Below are positions 1 through 6,506 of a stretch of DNA of 8,254 nucleotides, in pieces (position 1 is the stretch's first letter; the number at the start of each line of letters is the position of its first letter). The position numbers were made by a program, and so were the translations under genes. This DNA comes from Vulcanimicrobiota bacterium (lineage in GTDB: Bacteria > Vulcanimicrobiota > Vulcanimicrobiia > Vulcanimicrobiales > Vulcanimicrobiaceae). The DNA lies in the NCBI GenBank assembly GCA_019247395.1, contig JAFAOZ010000144.1, positions 1 to 8,254 of the forward strand. Direction: 5' to 3'. The notes below the pieces were generated by a model, which saw only the letters and a list, made by a program, of their open reading frames with translations, ran no database searches and had not been told where the DNA came from.

Positions 1-1
1 T

Positions 2-349
2 CACGTGTGGATTACCAAGAAACTCTTCCTGGCGACGCTTTTCGTCGTCGGCGCCTTACTGATGCGGCTGCGTGCGCGCCCGGTAACGGGCATAGCCGTG
101 TTTCTAGCGGTCGCCTCCGCGATCTATCTCTTCGAACTCGCTCCGCCAGCGCCGCTGCTGGCAACGACCGTCGGAAGTTTTTCCGCAACCGATCTCGCCC
201 AGCGCGCGTGGAGCGCGTACGTCGAGCAGTTGGGCGCCGCAAACGCGCTCTGGCTGCTCGTCAAACTTCCGACGTGGCTCGGACTGGCGTCATTGCTCGT
301 TGCGTGCTGGGCCGCTTCGAAGCCCGAAATCCGAACGGCCCAAGCATGA
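2..349 (+). CDS. C-terminal part of a GT87-like membrane glycosyltransferase (5' end outside window)
   Basis: The frame is open from the window edge and ends at TGA 347-349, so only about the last 115 residues are present. The visible part has two to three hydrophobic segments, then a loop with IYLFELAPP and AWSAY, then a last hydrophobic segment. The same landmarks occur in the same order at the C terminus of the next gene (IYLFELHPP, EWSAY, then LLWLAIKVPSW against ALWLLVKLPTW). The two proteins are therefore tandem paralogues, and this one is most likely also a multi-pass transferase using a polyprenyl-phosphate sugar. The Met codon at 5 is probably internal, since VWITKKLFLATLFV lines up with VWGEKQLFLASLFV well inside the neighbour. 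No catalytic region is visible here, so the family assignment rests on the paralogue. Confidence 0.75.
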   Translation, partial: HVWITKKLFLATLFVVGALLMRLRARPVTGIAVFLAVASAIYLFELAPPAPLLATTVGSFSATDLAQRAWSAYVEQLGAANALWLLVKLPTWLGLASLLVACWAASKPEIRTAQA

Positions 350-1761
350 TGCAGGGCAACGCGCAGCGCCTCACGGTCGCAGTGCTGTTGTTGCTGCTCG
401 GCATTGCAGCCTTGCGTGACCTGAGCCGGCTCGGCGCAGCAGCCCCTTGGCGCGGCATGGACGATCTCGCGGACTTCTACTGCGCCGGCGCGGCGCTCGA
501 CGACGGCAAGAGCCCCTATACCTACGAGCCGTTGCGTACCTGCGAGCATCGTGCGAATACCGGTGACAGCTTCCGCGCGCGCCTCTTTACCACCAATCCC
601 GGCGTCGCAGCTCCGGCTCCGCAGCCGCCGTACGACTTTCTTCCGTTCATGGCGCTGGCAAAGCTGCCGTTCGGCGCCGCACGAATCGTTGCCGGAATCG
701 CAATTCTGGTTGCCGTTGCGCTCTGCGTCGTGGTGCTCGCCGCATTGCTTCTGCCGTGGGACGCGATCGCCGCAGCGCTGGCGCTCTCGACGGCCTATGC
801 ATCGCTCAATACGGGACAGATCGTCCCCTTTGCATTGCTCGCGCTTGCGGCCGCCGGCCTTGCGCTGGCCCGGCGACGGGAGGCACTCGCCGGAATCTTT
901 GCAGCGCTCGTTGCGATCGAGCCGACGGTCGGCCTTCCCGTCATCGCCGCCGTCCTACTCTTCGTGCCACGTTCGCGCATTGCAGTCGCGGCAACGCTCG
1001 TGGTGCTCTTTTTGGCTTCGCTGCTGCTCGTCGGCCCGGTTGGATTCGTATCCTACTTGACGTCGGTCTTGCCGGCACACGCCGCGAGCGAGCTGCATTT
1101 TCCGTATCAATACAGTCTGACGTACGCCGCGGCATTCTTCGGCCTCGGTTTAGGTGCAGCGCGAGCCGTAGGTCTTTTCGCCTACGTGGTGCTCGCCGTA
1201 ACCGGCTTGGTCCTCGCGCGGCGAACGAGCGGGATTCTGCAACGGCCCGAGCTTCTCGTCTTCGTGCCGGCACTCTGTGCCGTCTTCGGCGGGACGTTCG
1301 TGCATGCCGAGGAGCTCTGTTTTGCGTTGCCGGCGCTGCTGGTTTTCGCAACCGTGTTACGCGGACGGCAGCGCGAGACCGCCGTGCTCGCACTCTGCAC
1401 GCTCTCGATTCCGTGGATCCTGGTCTGGGGCGAAAAGCAGCTGTTTCTCGCGAGCCTCTTCGTCTGCGCCGTCATTTTGCTGCGCTTGCGCGTGGGTCTT
1501 CGCCTCACCGCAAGCGCGCTTTGTGCATTCGCTGCAATCATCTATCTTTTCGAACTCCATCCGCCGCATTTGCCCGCTCCGTTACGCTTGCCGCGCGTCT
1601 ACGCGCCCAACGAGCTCGTTCAGAACGAGTGGAGCGCGTATACGCAAGGGCGGAGCACGCGCGACCTGCTCTGGCTTGCGATCAAGGTCCCATCGTGGGG
1701 CGCCCTAGCTGCCGGCGTTCTCCTCGCGCTCCGGGCCGGCAGACCGCGCGCAAAGGTCTAA
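346..1761 (+). CDS. GT87 (DUF2029)-like multi-pass membrane glycosyltransferase
   Basis: The protein is 471 residues if it starts at ATG 346, whose bases overlap the TGA of the upstream gene (ATGA). There is no clear Shine-Dalgarno, so translation probably depends on coupling. The reading frame stays open upstream to position 7, but that part overlaps the upstream gene in another frame and reads as Arg-rich shadow. After an N-terminal membrane helix (about residues 9-23) comes an extracytoplasmic loop with DFYCAGAALDDGKSPY (43-58) and then PPYDFLPF (94-101). This acidic loop followed by a PP-x-x-x-L-P element is typical of the GT-C families GT87/DUF2029, which move mannose or similar sugars from polyprenyl phosphate carriers to glycolipids or glycans on the outer face of the membrane. 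About ten more hydrophobic segments follow. The sugar and acceptor cannot be read from the sequence. Other GT-C families remain possible. Confidence 0.75.
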   Translation: MMQGNAQRLTVAVLLLLLGIAALRDLSRLGAAAPWRGMDDLADFYCAGAALDDGKSPYTYEPLRTCEHRANTGDSFRARLFTTNPGVAAPAPQPPYDFLPFMALAKLPFGAARIVAGIAILVAVALCVVVLAALLLPWDAIAAALALSTAYASLNTGQIVPFALLALAAAGLALARRREALAGIFAALVAIEPTVGLPVIAAVLLFVPRSRIAVAATLVVLFLASLLLVGPVGFVSYLTSVLPAHAASELHFPYQYSLTYAAAFFGLGLGAARAVGLFAYVVLAVTGLVLARRTSGILQRPELLVFVPALCAVFGGTFVHAEELCFALPALLVFATVLRGRQRETAVLALCTLSIPWILVWGEKQLFLASLFVCAVILLRLRVGLRLTASALCAFAAIIYLFELHPPHLPAPLRLPRVYAPNELVQNEWSAYTQGRSTRDLLWLAIKVPSWGALAAGVLLALRAGRPRAKV

Positions 1762-1802
1762 CTCCGACCGCTGCGATACTTTCTGAAATAGCCCGTCGCA
1801 TA

Positions 1803-3119
1803 TTGGCTCTTGCCGGTGCCGCCCTGATGCTTTCAAGCTGCGGCGGCGGCGCGTCCGGTTCGGCTCCGTTTCTCCCGCTTCCGCCGTCGCCTAAGGGAAA
1901 GTACGTCGATCATATCGTCATCTTGGTTCAGGAGAACCGGACATTCGACAACTTATTCGCGACGTTTCCGGGCGCGGACGGCACCCGCGTCGGTAAGACG
2001 CACGACGGCACGCGACGATTGCGCGAGGCGGATCTCTTTAGCCCGCTCAATCCACGAAACCGTTACGTCTTCTGGAAGACCGACTGTCATCGAACCGGGG
2101 ACGGTCCCTGCCGGATGGACGGTTTCGACACCGTTCCGGTTGGCAATTCGCCCGGAACGTACGTTTACGAATACGTCAATCCGGCGCAGATCAAGCCGTA
2201 TTGGGCCCTCGCGCAGCAGTACGTCTTAGCCGATCATTTCTTCCAACCCCAAGGCAGCGGCAGCTTTACCGCGCATCAAGATCTCATCCGCGGTGCAACC
2301 GACGTCGATCCGAATCACAGCATCATCGACTTGCCGACGAGCACGCCATGGGGCTGCGACGCCCCGAACGGAACGGTAACGTCGCTCATCACAAACAACA
2401 ATCGTTACGAATTGAATCAAGGTCCGTTTCCGTGCTTATCCTATCGAACGCTGCGCGACTTGCTCGATGCGGGTTCGGTGTCGTGGCGCTATTACTCGCC
2501 CGACGTACGGCTTCCCAGCGGCGCCGTTTGGGCCGCGTTCGATGCGATTCACGCGGTCCGGTACGGATCCGAGTGGTCGACGAATCAAGTCTCACCCGAG
2601 AAGAAAATTTTTACCGAGATCCAACGCGGCACGCTTCCGGGTGTTTCATGGGTGATTCCCGACTACAACAACTCCGACCACGCCGGCCGGAGCGGAGACA
2701 CGGGGCCATCCTGGGTGGCGCAAGTCGTCAACGCGATCGGCGAGAGCCCCGCCTGGGATAGAACGGCAATCGTCATTCTTTGGGACGATTGGGGCGGCTG
2801 GTACGATCACGTTCCGCCGCCGGGGCCGCAACGCGCGGGCGGCTTGGGTTTTCGCGTTCCGCTGATCGTCGTGTCGCCGTTCGCGAAAGACGGCTACGTC
2901 GCACACGCGCAGTACTCGTACGGCAGCATTTTGCGCTTCGTCGAGGATAACTGGGATTTGGGGCGTCTCGGTACGAGCGACCAAAGCGCCGCCGATTTCG
3001 TGCCGGATTTCTTCGACTTCAATCGGAAAGCGCGGCCATTCCAGCCGGTCACCACGCGCTACTCGCTCGAGTATTTTCTCCGTCAGCCGCCGTCGGGCAA
3101 GCCGGTCGACGACGACTAA
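1803..3119 (+). CDS. Predicted lipoprotein phosphoesterase (phospholipase C / acid phosphatase AcpA-like)
   Basis: This belongs to the phosphoesterase family PF04185, whose members hydrolyse phosphate mono- or diesters such as phospholipid head groups outside the cytoplasm. Visible signatures, numbered from TTG 1803: HIVILVQENRTFDNLF with the family ENR(S/T)FD motif at 44-49; NHSIIDLP in the middle; WDDWGGWYDHVPPP at about 327-340, corresponding to the metal-binding D..GG.YDHV segment; then RVPLIVVSPFAK. The N terminus is a hydrophobic stretch ending in the lipobox LSSC (Cys at residue 13), followed by a Gly/Ser-rich tether, so a lipid-anchored envelope protein is likely. The start is uncertain: TTG 1803 is the only conventional codon leaving a signal peptide, but it has no clear Shine-Dalgarno and omits two upstream Arg codons (1794-1799) that would suit an n-region. 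The ATG at 1827 would leave only four residues before the Cys. The true substrate is unknown. Confidence 0.85.
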   Translation: MALAGAALMLSSCGGGASGSAPFLPLPPSPKGKYVDHIVILVQENRTFDNLFATFPGADGTRVGKTHDGTRRLREADLFSPLNPRNRYVFWKTDCHRTGDGPCRMDGFDTVPVGNSPGTYVYEYVNPAQIKPYWALAQQYVLADHFFQPQGSGSFTAHQDLIRGATDVDPNHSIIDLPTSTPWGCDAPNGTVTSLITNNNRYELNQGPFPCLSYRTLRDLLDAGSVSWRYYSPDVRLPSGAVWAAFDAIHAVRYGSEWSTNQVSPEKKIFTEIQRGTLPGVSWVIPDYNNSDHAGRSGDTGPSWVAQVVNAIGESPAWDRTAIVILWDDWGGWYDHVPPPGPQRAGGLGFRVPLIVVSPFAKDGYVAHAQYSYGSILRFVEDNWDLGRLGTSDQSAADFVPDFFDFNRKARPFQPVTTRYSLEYFLRQPPSGKPVDDD

Positions 3120-3932
3120 CTAGCCCGCAGCAACCGGCCGAGGCTTCTCGACCGCGGCGCGCATCTGAATCCACCCGCGAAAGTTCGCGTGGAAATTCTG
3201 ATCGTCCGCGGGCGTTGCGACGTGTTCGAAGGGGCTCAGATGCCGGTCGCTTCGCAATCGCTCGTACAACTCGAGGTCCTTGTCGATTTCACGCTTGCCC
3301 TCGTGCGTGAGGTATGAGACGCGCGCACATCGCGCGGCCGATACCCGTTTGCGCGTCTCGACGTCCAAAGCAGCCTCGTCCGCTTGCACCAGCGGCGTGT
3401 GCCACTCGCCCGGAGCCATCGGCCGCGGTTCGCTGGCATCCATCGCCGCGCGCATCCGTAACGCCGCCTCACGGATCTCCGGCTGCGCGTTGGGCGCGCA
3501 GCGCAGCTCGAAGAAGTTGCGCCACTCCGTGGAGCTCACGATCACCGTATGCCAGAGAAACGGCTCCAAAATCCGATTCAACTCTTGCTTGTGAACCTTG
3601 AGATCGAGCAGCGCCTTCGCATGGCGGACGGCATCGTCTCGCGCGCGCAGCCATTCGTGGAGCGCCGCAGTGGCCTCATCCTCGGAAAGTGTCTCGCTGG
3701 CAGACATGCCGGCTTTGTTGCGCCCCCATTCGAGCGGCACAACGGGGTCGTTTTCGACGCGCTGGATCAACTTCGAGGTCGGAACTGCACGCGAACTCGC
3801 GGAATTTCTTGAAAAAAGGCGGTGCGTATTCCACTCCGCCAAGACGAAACGCGGAAAGGTCACCTCGAGCGTGGTCAGCCGGACTCCGTTACGTGCAACG
3901 GAGTCCAGCAGTACGCGCGCGCTATACGCCAC
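3120..3932 (-). CDS. thyX: FAD-dependent thymidylate synthase, circularly permuted ThyX-like
   Basis: The 270-residue protein starts at GTG 3932; the next in-frame triplets upstream are not usual starts and a stop follows soon. It carries all ThyX blocks (dUMP to dTMP, using methylene-tetrahydrofolate, FAD and NAD(P)H). THRLFSRNSASSR at 36-48 matches the RHRxxSxNxxSxR signature with Thr in place of the first Arg. EPFLWHT at 123-129 and NFFELRCAPNAQPEI at 139-153 match the helix carrying the dUMP-binding Arg (here R144). AARCARVSY (199-207) and HLSPFEH (231-237) match blocks that lie at the N terminus of the classical Thermotoga maritima enzyme, before the signature. Here they lie at the C terminus, so the chain appears circularly permuted. 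The gene follows ftsZ by 21 bases and is probably in its transcript. The 3' end abuts the phosphoesterase stop. Activity is likely but not proven. Confidence 0.85.
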   Translation of the reverse strand: MAYSARVLLDSVARNGVRLTTLEVTFPRFVLAEWNTHRLFSRNSASSRAVPTSKLIQRVENDPVVPLEWGRNKAGMSASETLSEDEATAALHEWLRARDDAVRHAKALLDLKVHKQELNRILEPFLWHTVIVSSTEWRNFFELRCAPNAQPEIREAALRMRAAMDASEPRPMAPGEWHTPLVQADEAALDVETRKRVSAARCARVSYLTHEGKREIDKDLELYERLRSDRHLSPFEHVATPADDQNFHANFRGWIQMRAAVEKPRPVAAG

Positions 3933-3953
3933 CGCGCGTCGGCTTACTTTGAG

Positions 3954-5033
3954 TTAACCGCGGTAGCGCAGAAATGCCGGAACGTCGATATCGTCCATGG
4001 ATACGGGCGCTACGGCTTCGAGCCGCCCCGTATCGAAGGCTTGACCGCTCTGCGCGCTGCGATATCCGCGCCGTGAGCCGAAGCCGGCGGCGAGGACGGT
4101 CACGCGCACCTTGCCCGACATGGTCGGATCGATCGATGCACCGAAGATGATCTGTGCTTCCGAGTCGACCGCGCGGCTGATCATCTCTGCCGCCTCGTTG
4201 ACTTCGTACATCGCCATGTCGGGGCCGCCGGTGATGTTGAAAATCACTCCGTGCGCGCCTTCGACGGTCGTCTCCAATAACGGCGATGCGATCGCTTTTT
4301 GCGCCGCGTCGGCCGCGCGATGCTCGCCGCTTCCTTCGCCGATGCCCATCATTGCCGAACCGGCGTCGCTCATGATCGTCTTCACGTCGGCGAAGTCCAA
4401 GTTGATGAGGCCCGGCTGCGTGATCAAATCACTGATGCCGGCGATGCCTTGCCGCAAGACGTCGTCGGCATACGAAAACGCCTCGTTGAGCGGCGTCTTC
4501 TTCTCGATAACTTGCAGGATCCGCTCGTTGGGAATCGTGATGAGCGTATCGACTTTCGATTCGAGTTCCGCGATGCCGTTCTCGGCGATCTGCATGCGCT
4601 TCTTGCCCTCGAACGCAAACGGTTTCGTTACGACTGCAATCGTCAACGCACCCGACTCGCGCGCAAGCTCGGCGATCACCGGCGAAGCGCCGGTTCCAGT
4701 GCCACCGCCCATGCCGGCCGTGATGAAGACCAAGTCCGAACCGTCGAGCACGAGCCCGAGATCTTCGCGCGACGCTTCCGCCGCCTCGCGCCCGAGCGTC
4801 GGATTCGCGCCTGCGCCGAGTCCGCGCGTCTGCCCGCCGCCGATGTGCACGCGATTCTCGGTCAGTGCGCCGCGCAGCGCCTGCACGTCGGAGTTGACCG
4901 CGAAAAAGTCGACGCCGTTCAAGCCGGCTTCGATCATGCGGTTCACCGCGTTGCAACCGCCGCCGCCGACGCCGACCACCTTGATCGTTGCCGCGTGCTC
5001 ACCTTCGGGTATGGAACGTCGTCCCTCAGCCAT
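3954..5033 (-). CDS. ftsZ: Cell division protein FtsZ
   Basis: FtsZ is the tubulin-like GTPase that polymerises into the division ring. Over 359 residues the diagnostic elements are present: the nucleotide-binding GVGGGGCNAVNRMI (21-34), NSDVQAL (47-53, where most FtsZ have NTD), the tubulin signature GGGTGTG (109-115), and the T7 synergy loop NLDFADV (211-217), whose D213 and D216 trigger GTP hydrolysis in the adjacent subunit. The globular part ends near residue 318. A short linker of about 28 residues follows and then the tail DDIDVPAFLRYRG, the peptide that binds FtsA and other partners. The start at ATG 5033 is supported by GGAGG ten bases upstream. The gene lies 36 bases after ftsA and 21 before thyX, so all three are probably cotranscribed. 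Long open frames on the opposite strand are composition shadows. Confidence 0.98.
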   Translation of the reverse strand: MAEGRRSIPEGEHAATIKVVGVGGGGCNAVNRMIEAGLNGVDFFAVNSDVQALRGALTENRVHIGGGQTRGLGAGANPTLGREAAEASREDLGLVLDGSDLVFITAGMGGGTGTGASPVIAELARESGALTIAVVTKPFAFEGKKRMQIAENGIAELESKVDTLITIPNERILQVIEKKTPLNEAFSYADDVLRQGIAGISDLITQPGLINLDFADVKTIMSDAGSAMMGIGEGSGEHRAADAAQKAIASPLLETTVEGAHGVIFNITGGPDMAMYEVNEAAEMISRAVDSEAQIIFGASIDPTMSGKVRVTVLAAGFGSRRGYRSAQSGQAFDTGRLEAVAPVSMDDIDVPAFLRYRG

Positions 5034-5043
5034 TACTCCCGGT

Positions 5044-5048
5044 CCTCC
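5044..5048 (-). promoter_or_regulatory. Ribosome-binding site of ftsZ
   Basis: On the - strand GGAGG lies ten bases before ATG 5033, within the 36-base ftsA-ftsZ gap. A second purine run, GGGAG, is only two bases before the ATG and too close to act. The site supports ATG 5033 as the start. Confidence 0.7.
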
Positions 5049-5069
5049 GTCAACAGTTAGTGTATCAAA

Positions 5070-6278
5070 TTAAGCCCACAGATCGGACAGCCACCGCTGC
5101 ACGCGATGCAGCACCGCGCCGCTTCGGCGCCCGTTCCGCAACACGTCCTCGCGTTCGCCGTTCGAACCGAACAGCACGAGCCCTACGGCCGTTGCGTATT
5201 GCGGCGCCGCCATTGCGTCGGTCAACCCGCCAATCGTATTGGGCGTTCCCGTACGCACCGGTAAGCCAAAGACCTCCTCGGCGATTGCTTCGATGCCCGG
5301 GAGCTGAGCGCCGCCTCCCGTCAGCACGACTTCCCCAAGTACGACGTCGCGCGGCACGTTCTCGACGATCTTCTGTCTGGCCATCCGCAGCGTCTCGAGG
5401 ACGCGCGGCACGACGATCTGACGCAGTTCGGCGGTCGTGTGCTCGCGGGTTGCTCGCCCGTCAAGCGTCCGGACGTCGAAACGCTCGTCACCGGTCGTCG
5501 CACCGAGCCGCTTCTTGACCTCTTCCGCTTCGGAGAGCGTCGTCTTGAGGCCGAGCGAGATATCGCTCGTGAGAACGTTGCCGCCGACGGGAATCGTCGC
5601 CGTGTAAATGGCGCTCCCCAATGAGTAAACCGCGATGTCGGTCGTGCCGCCGCCGATGTCCAGCAAAACGACGCCGACCTGCTTCTCCTCTTGCATCAAT
5701 GTCGCGGCCGAACTGGCCAGTGGTTCGAAGACGATTCCGAGCGGCTCGAGTCCGGCACGCTGCACGCACTTGAGGACGTTGGTGATGAAGGTGCTGCTGC
5801 CGGTGACAATGTGCGTGTCGACCTCGAGGCGCCCTCCGGCCATGCCGATTGGATCGCTGACGCCTTCTTGACCGTCGACCGTGAAATAACGCGGCAGAGC
5901 GTGGATGATCTGCCGATCGCTCGGGAGATTGATGATCTTGCTTGCGTCGATGACACGCCGGACGTCGCCCGCCGAAACCTCGCGATCCTCGCCGGAAACG
6001 GCGACCACCGCGCGGTTGTTCGTGCTGCGAATGTGATCGCCGGTAATGCCGACAAAGACTTCATCGAAATGGGTGCCGGCCATGCGTTCGGCCCGCTCGG
6101 TCGCAGCTTCGATGGACTTGATCGTCTCATCCAGATCGACGACCACGCCTTTGCGCATGCCTAAGGACGGAGCTTCGCCGAACCCGACGATTTCGAGCCC
6201 GGCCGAACCGTTGACGGCGACGACCGTACATGTTTTGGTCGTTCCGATATCGAGCCCGCAAACGGTCCCGTGCTTCAT
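5070..6278 (-). CDS. ftsA: Cell division protein FtsA
   Basis: FtsA is the actin-like ATPase that anchors FtsZ filaments to the membrane and recruits later divisome proteins. From ATG 6278 the protein is 402 residues. It shows the phosphate-1 motif GLDIGTTKT (8-16), the FtsA-specific 1C (SHS2) region at about 80-160 in place of actin subdomain 1B, phosphate-2 LLDIGGGTTDIAVY (205-218), the adenosine motif LTGGGAQLPGI (319-329), and a C-terminal amphipathic helix VLHRVQRWLSDLWA (389-402) suited to membrane binding. The frame could begin eight codons earlier at TTG 6302, but ATG 6278 has GGAG five bases upstream and places the first motif at the usual distance. It is separated from ftsQ by a small gene on the other strand, so it probably has its own promoter upstream of 6279. 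ftsZ follows after 36 bases. Confidence 0.97.
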   Translation of the reverse strand: MKHGTVCGLDIGTTKTCTVVAVNGSAGLEIVGFGEAPSLGMRKGVVVDLDETIKSIEAATERAERMAGTHFDEVFVGITGDHIRSTNNRAVVAVSGEDREVSAGDVRRVIDASKIINLPSDRQIIHALPRYFTVDGQEGVSDPIGMAGGRLEVDTHIVTGSSTFITNVLKCVQRAGLEPLGIVFEPLASSAATLMQEEKQVGVVLLDIGGGTTDIAVYSLGSAIYTATIPVGGNVLTSDISLGLKTTLSEAEEVKKRLGATTGDERFDVRTLDGRATREHTTAELRQIVVPRVLETLRMARQKIVENVPRDVVLGEVVLTGGGAQLPGIEAIAEEVFGLPVRTGTPNTIGGLTDAMAAPQYATAVGLVLFGSNGEREDVLRNGRRSGAVLHRVQRWLSDLWA

Positions 6279-6283
6279 CCCCG

Positions 6284-6287
6284 CTCC
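6284..6287 (-). promoter_or_regulatory. Ribosome-binding site of ftsA
   Basis: GGAG on the - strand lies five bases before ATG 6278. It favours this ATG over the in-frame TTG at 6302, which has no comparable site. Confidence 0.6.
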
Positions 6288-6328
6288 ATCAGCCCGCGTC
6301 AAAGCGACGCGCCGCTCGCTACGATATA

Positions 6329-6357
6329 TTGTGGTTAAAAGGCGCGATTCCTACTAT
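6329..6357 (+). promoter_or_regulatory. Candidate sigma70-like promoter for the small exported protein gene
   Basis: TTGTGG (6329-6334) and TACTAT (6352-6357) are separated by exactly 17 bases. Each box matches the consensus only in part (3 and 4 of 6). It lies in the AT-rich island of the divergent region (about 6323-6360). Transcription from here would give a leader of roughly 140 bases before the coding region. I could not find a convincing box pair on the - strand for ftsA in the same stretch, although ftsA must be read from this region or from further upstream. Confidence 0.35.
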
Positions 6358-6393
6358 TGCTAGCAGTCTGCGCGCGCGATTCGCAAGCCTTGG

Positions 6394-6403
6394 CGAGCGC
6401 TCG
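6394..6403. repeat. Perfect 10-base palindrome CGAGCGCTCG in the ftsA/small-gene divergent region
   Basis: The palindrome sits between the candidate + strand promoter and the leader reading frame. Nearby are an 8-base palindrome TGCTAGCA (6358-6365) and two direct copies of GCGCGATTC (6342-6350 and 6374-6382), 32 bases apart, about three helical turns. They could be operator sites for a regulator acting on both directions, but in GC-rich DNA such short repeats also arise by chance. Confidence 0.25.
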
Positions 6404-6450
6404 GGCAACTCCTTGAGGAGAACTAGCTAAAAGGTGTGGAGAGGCTGTGC

Positions 6451-6492
6451 ATGGTATCCGCGGCCAAATCTTTCGCTGTTTGCGCTTTTTGA
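6451..6492 (+). CDS. Possible 13-residue leader peptide upstream of the exported protein gene
   Basis: ATG 6451 opens a frame encoding MVSAAKSFAVCAF and stops at TGA 6490-6492. GAGG (6441-6444, part of GGAGAGG) is six bases before the ATG, an ideal spacing. The frame covers the left arm of the inverted repeat at 6464-6470 and its stop overlaps the right arm, 14 bases before the TTG start of the next gene. This layout would suit translational coupling or attenuation. The same purine run could instead serve GTG 6447, which is in frame with the downstream protein and would extend it by 20 residues. The peptide is short enough to be accidental. Confidence 0.3.
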   Translation: MVSAAKSFAVCAF

Positions 6493-6497
6493 TTTGG
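6464..6497 (+). promoter_or_regulatory. Inverted repeat overlapping the ribosome-binding site of the exported protein gene
   Basis: CCAAATC (6464-6470) is the exact reverse complement of GATTTGG (6491-6497), with a 20-base loop that holds a weak inner CGC/GCG pairing. In RNA the right arm takes in the first two bases of the GGGAG ribosome-binding site (6496-6500), so folding could reduce translation. A run of five T lies in the loop at 6486-6490, but the stem is too weak for a convincing terminator. Confidence 0.35.
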
Positions 6498-6500
6498 GAG
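6496..6500 (+). promoter_or_regulatory. Ribosome-binding site (GGGAG) for the small exported protein
   Basis: GGGAG is six bases upstream of TTG 6507. It decides the TTG start, which gives a clean signal peptide, over the in-frame GTG 6447. Confidence 0.6.
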
Positions 6501-6506
6501 TCTGCC

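Noticed and set aside
7..345. N-terminal extension of the GT87 frame
   Set aside because: It overlaps the upstream paralogue in another frame and is Arg-rich. ATG 346 with the ATGA overlap gives a normal membrane-protein N terminus.
756..1802. Upstream extension of the phosphoesterase frame, giving 787 residues
   Set aside because: The extension overlaps the GT87 gene in another frame and reads as Arg-rich nonsense. Family homology starts only after the lipobox near 1839.
4299..5060. 253-residue + strand frame across ftsZ
   Set aside because: Second antisense shadow of ftsZ, rich in Arg/Ala/His, with no recognisable motif.
4111..5073. 320-residue open frame on the + strand across ftsZ
   Set aside because: It lies fully opposite an unmistakable ftsZ. 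The translation is Ser/Pro/Ala-rich without domains, as expected from the GC-rich codon bias of the real gene.
5691..6164. 157-residue + strand frame opposite ftsA
   Set aside because: Antisense shadow of a gene with all FtsA motifs; no motif or ribosome-binding site of its own.
6464..6490. Intrinsic terminator (inner CGC/GCG stem followed by a T-run)
   Set aside because: The stem before the T-run is only three base pairs, too weak to terminate.
6361..6506. A known riboswitch class in the leader of the exported protein gene
   Set aside because: I compared it by eye with my memory of the TPP, cobalamin, c-di-GMP, c-di-AMP, ZTP, fluoride and manganese riboswitch cores and saw no matching conserved stretches. 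A covariance-model search would settle this.
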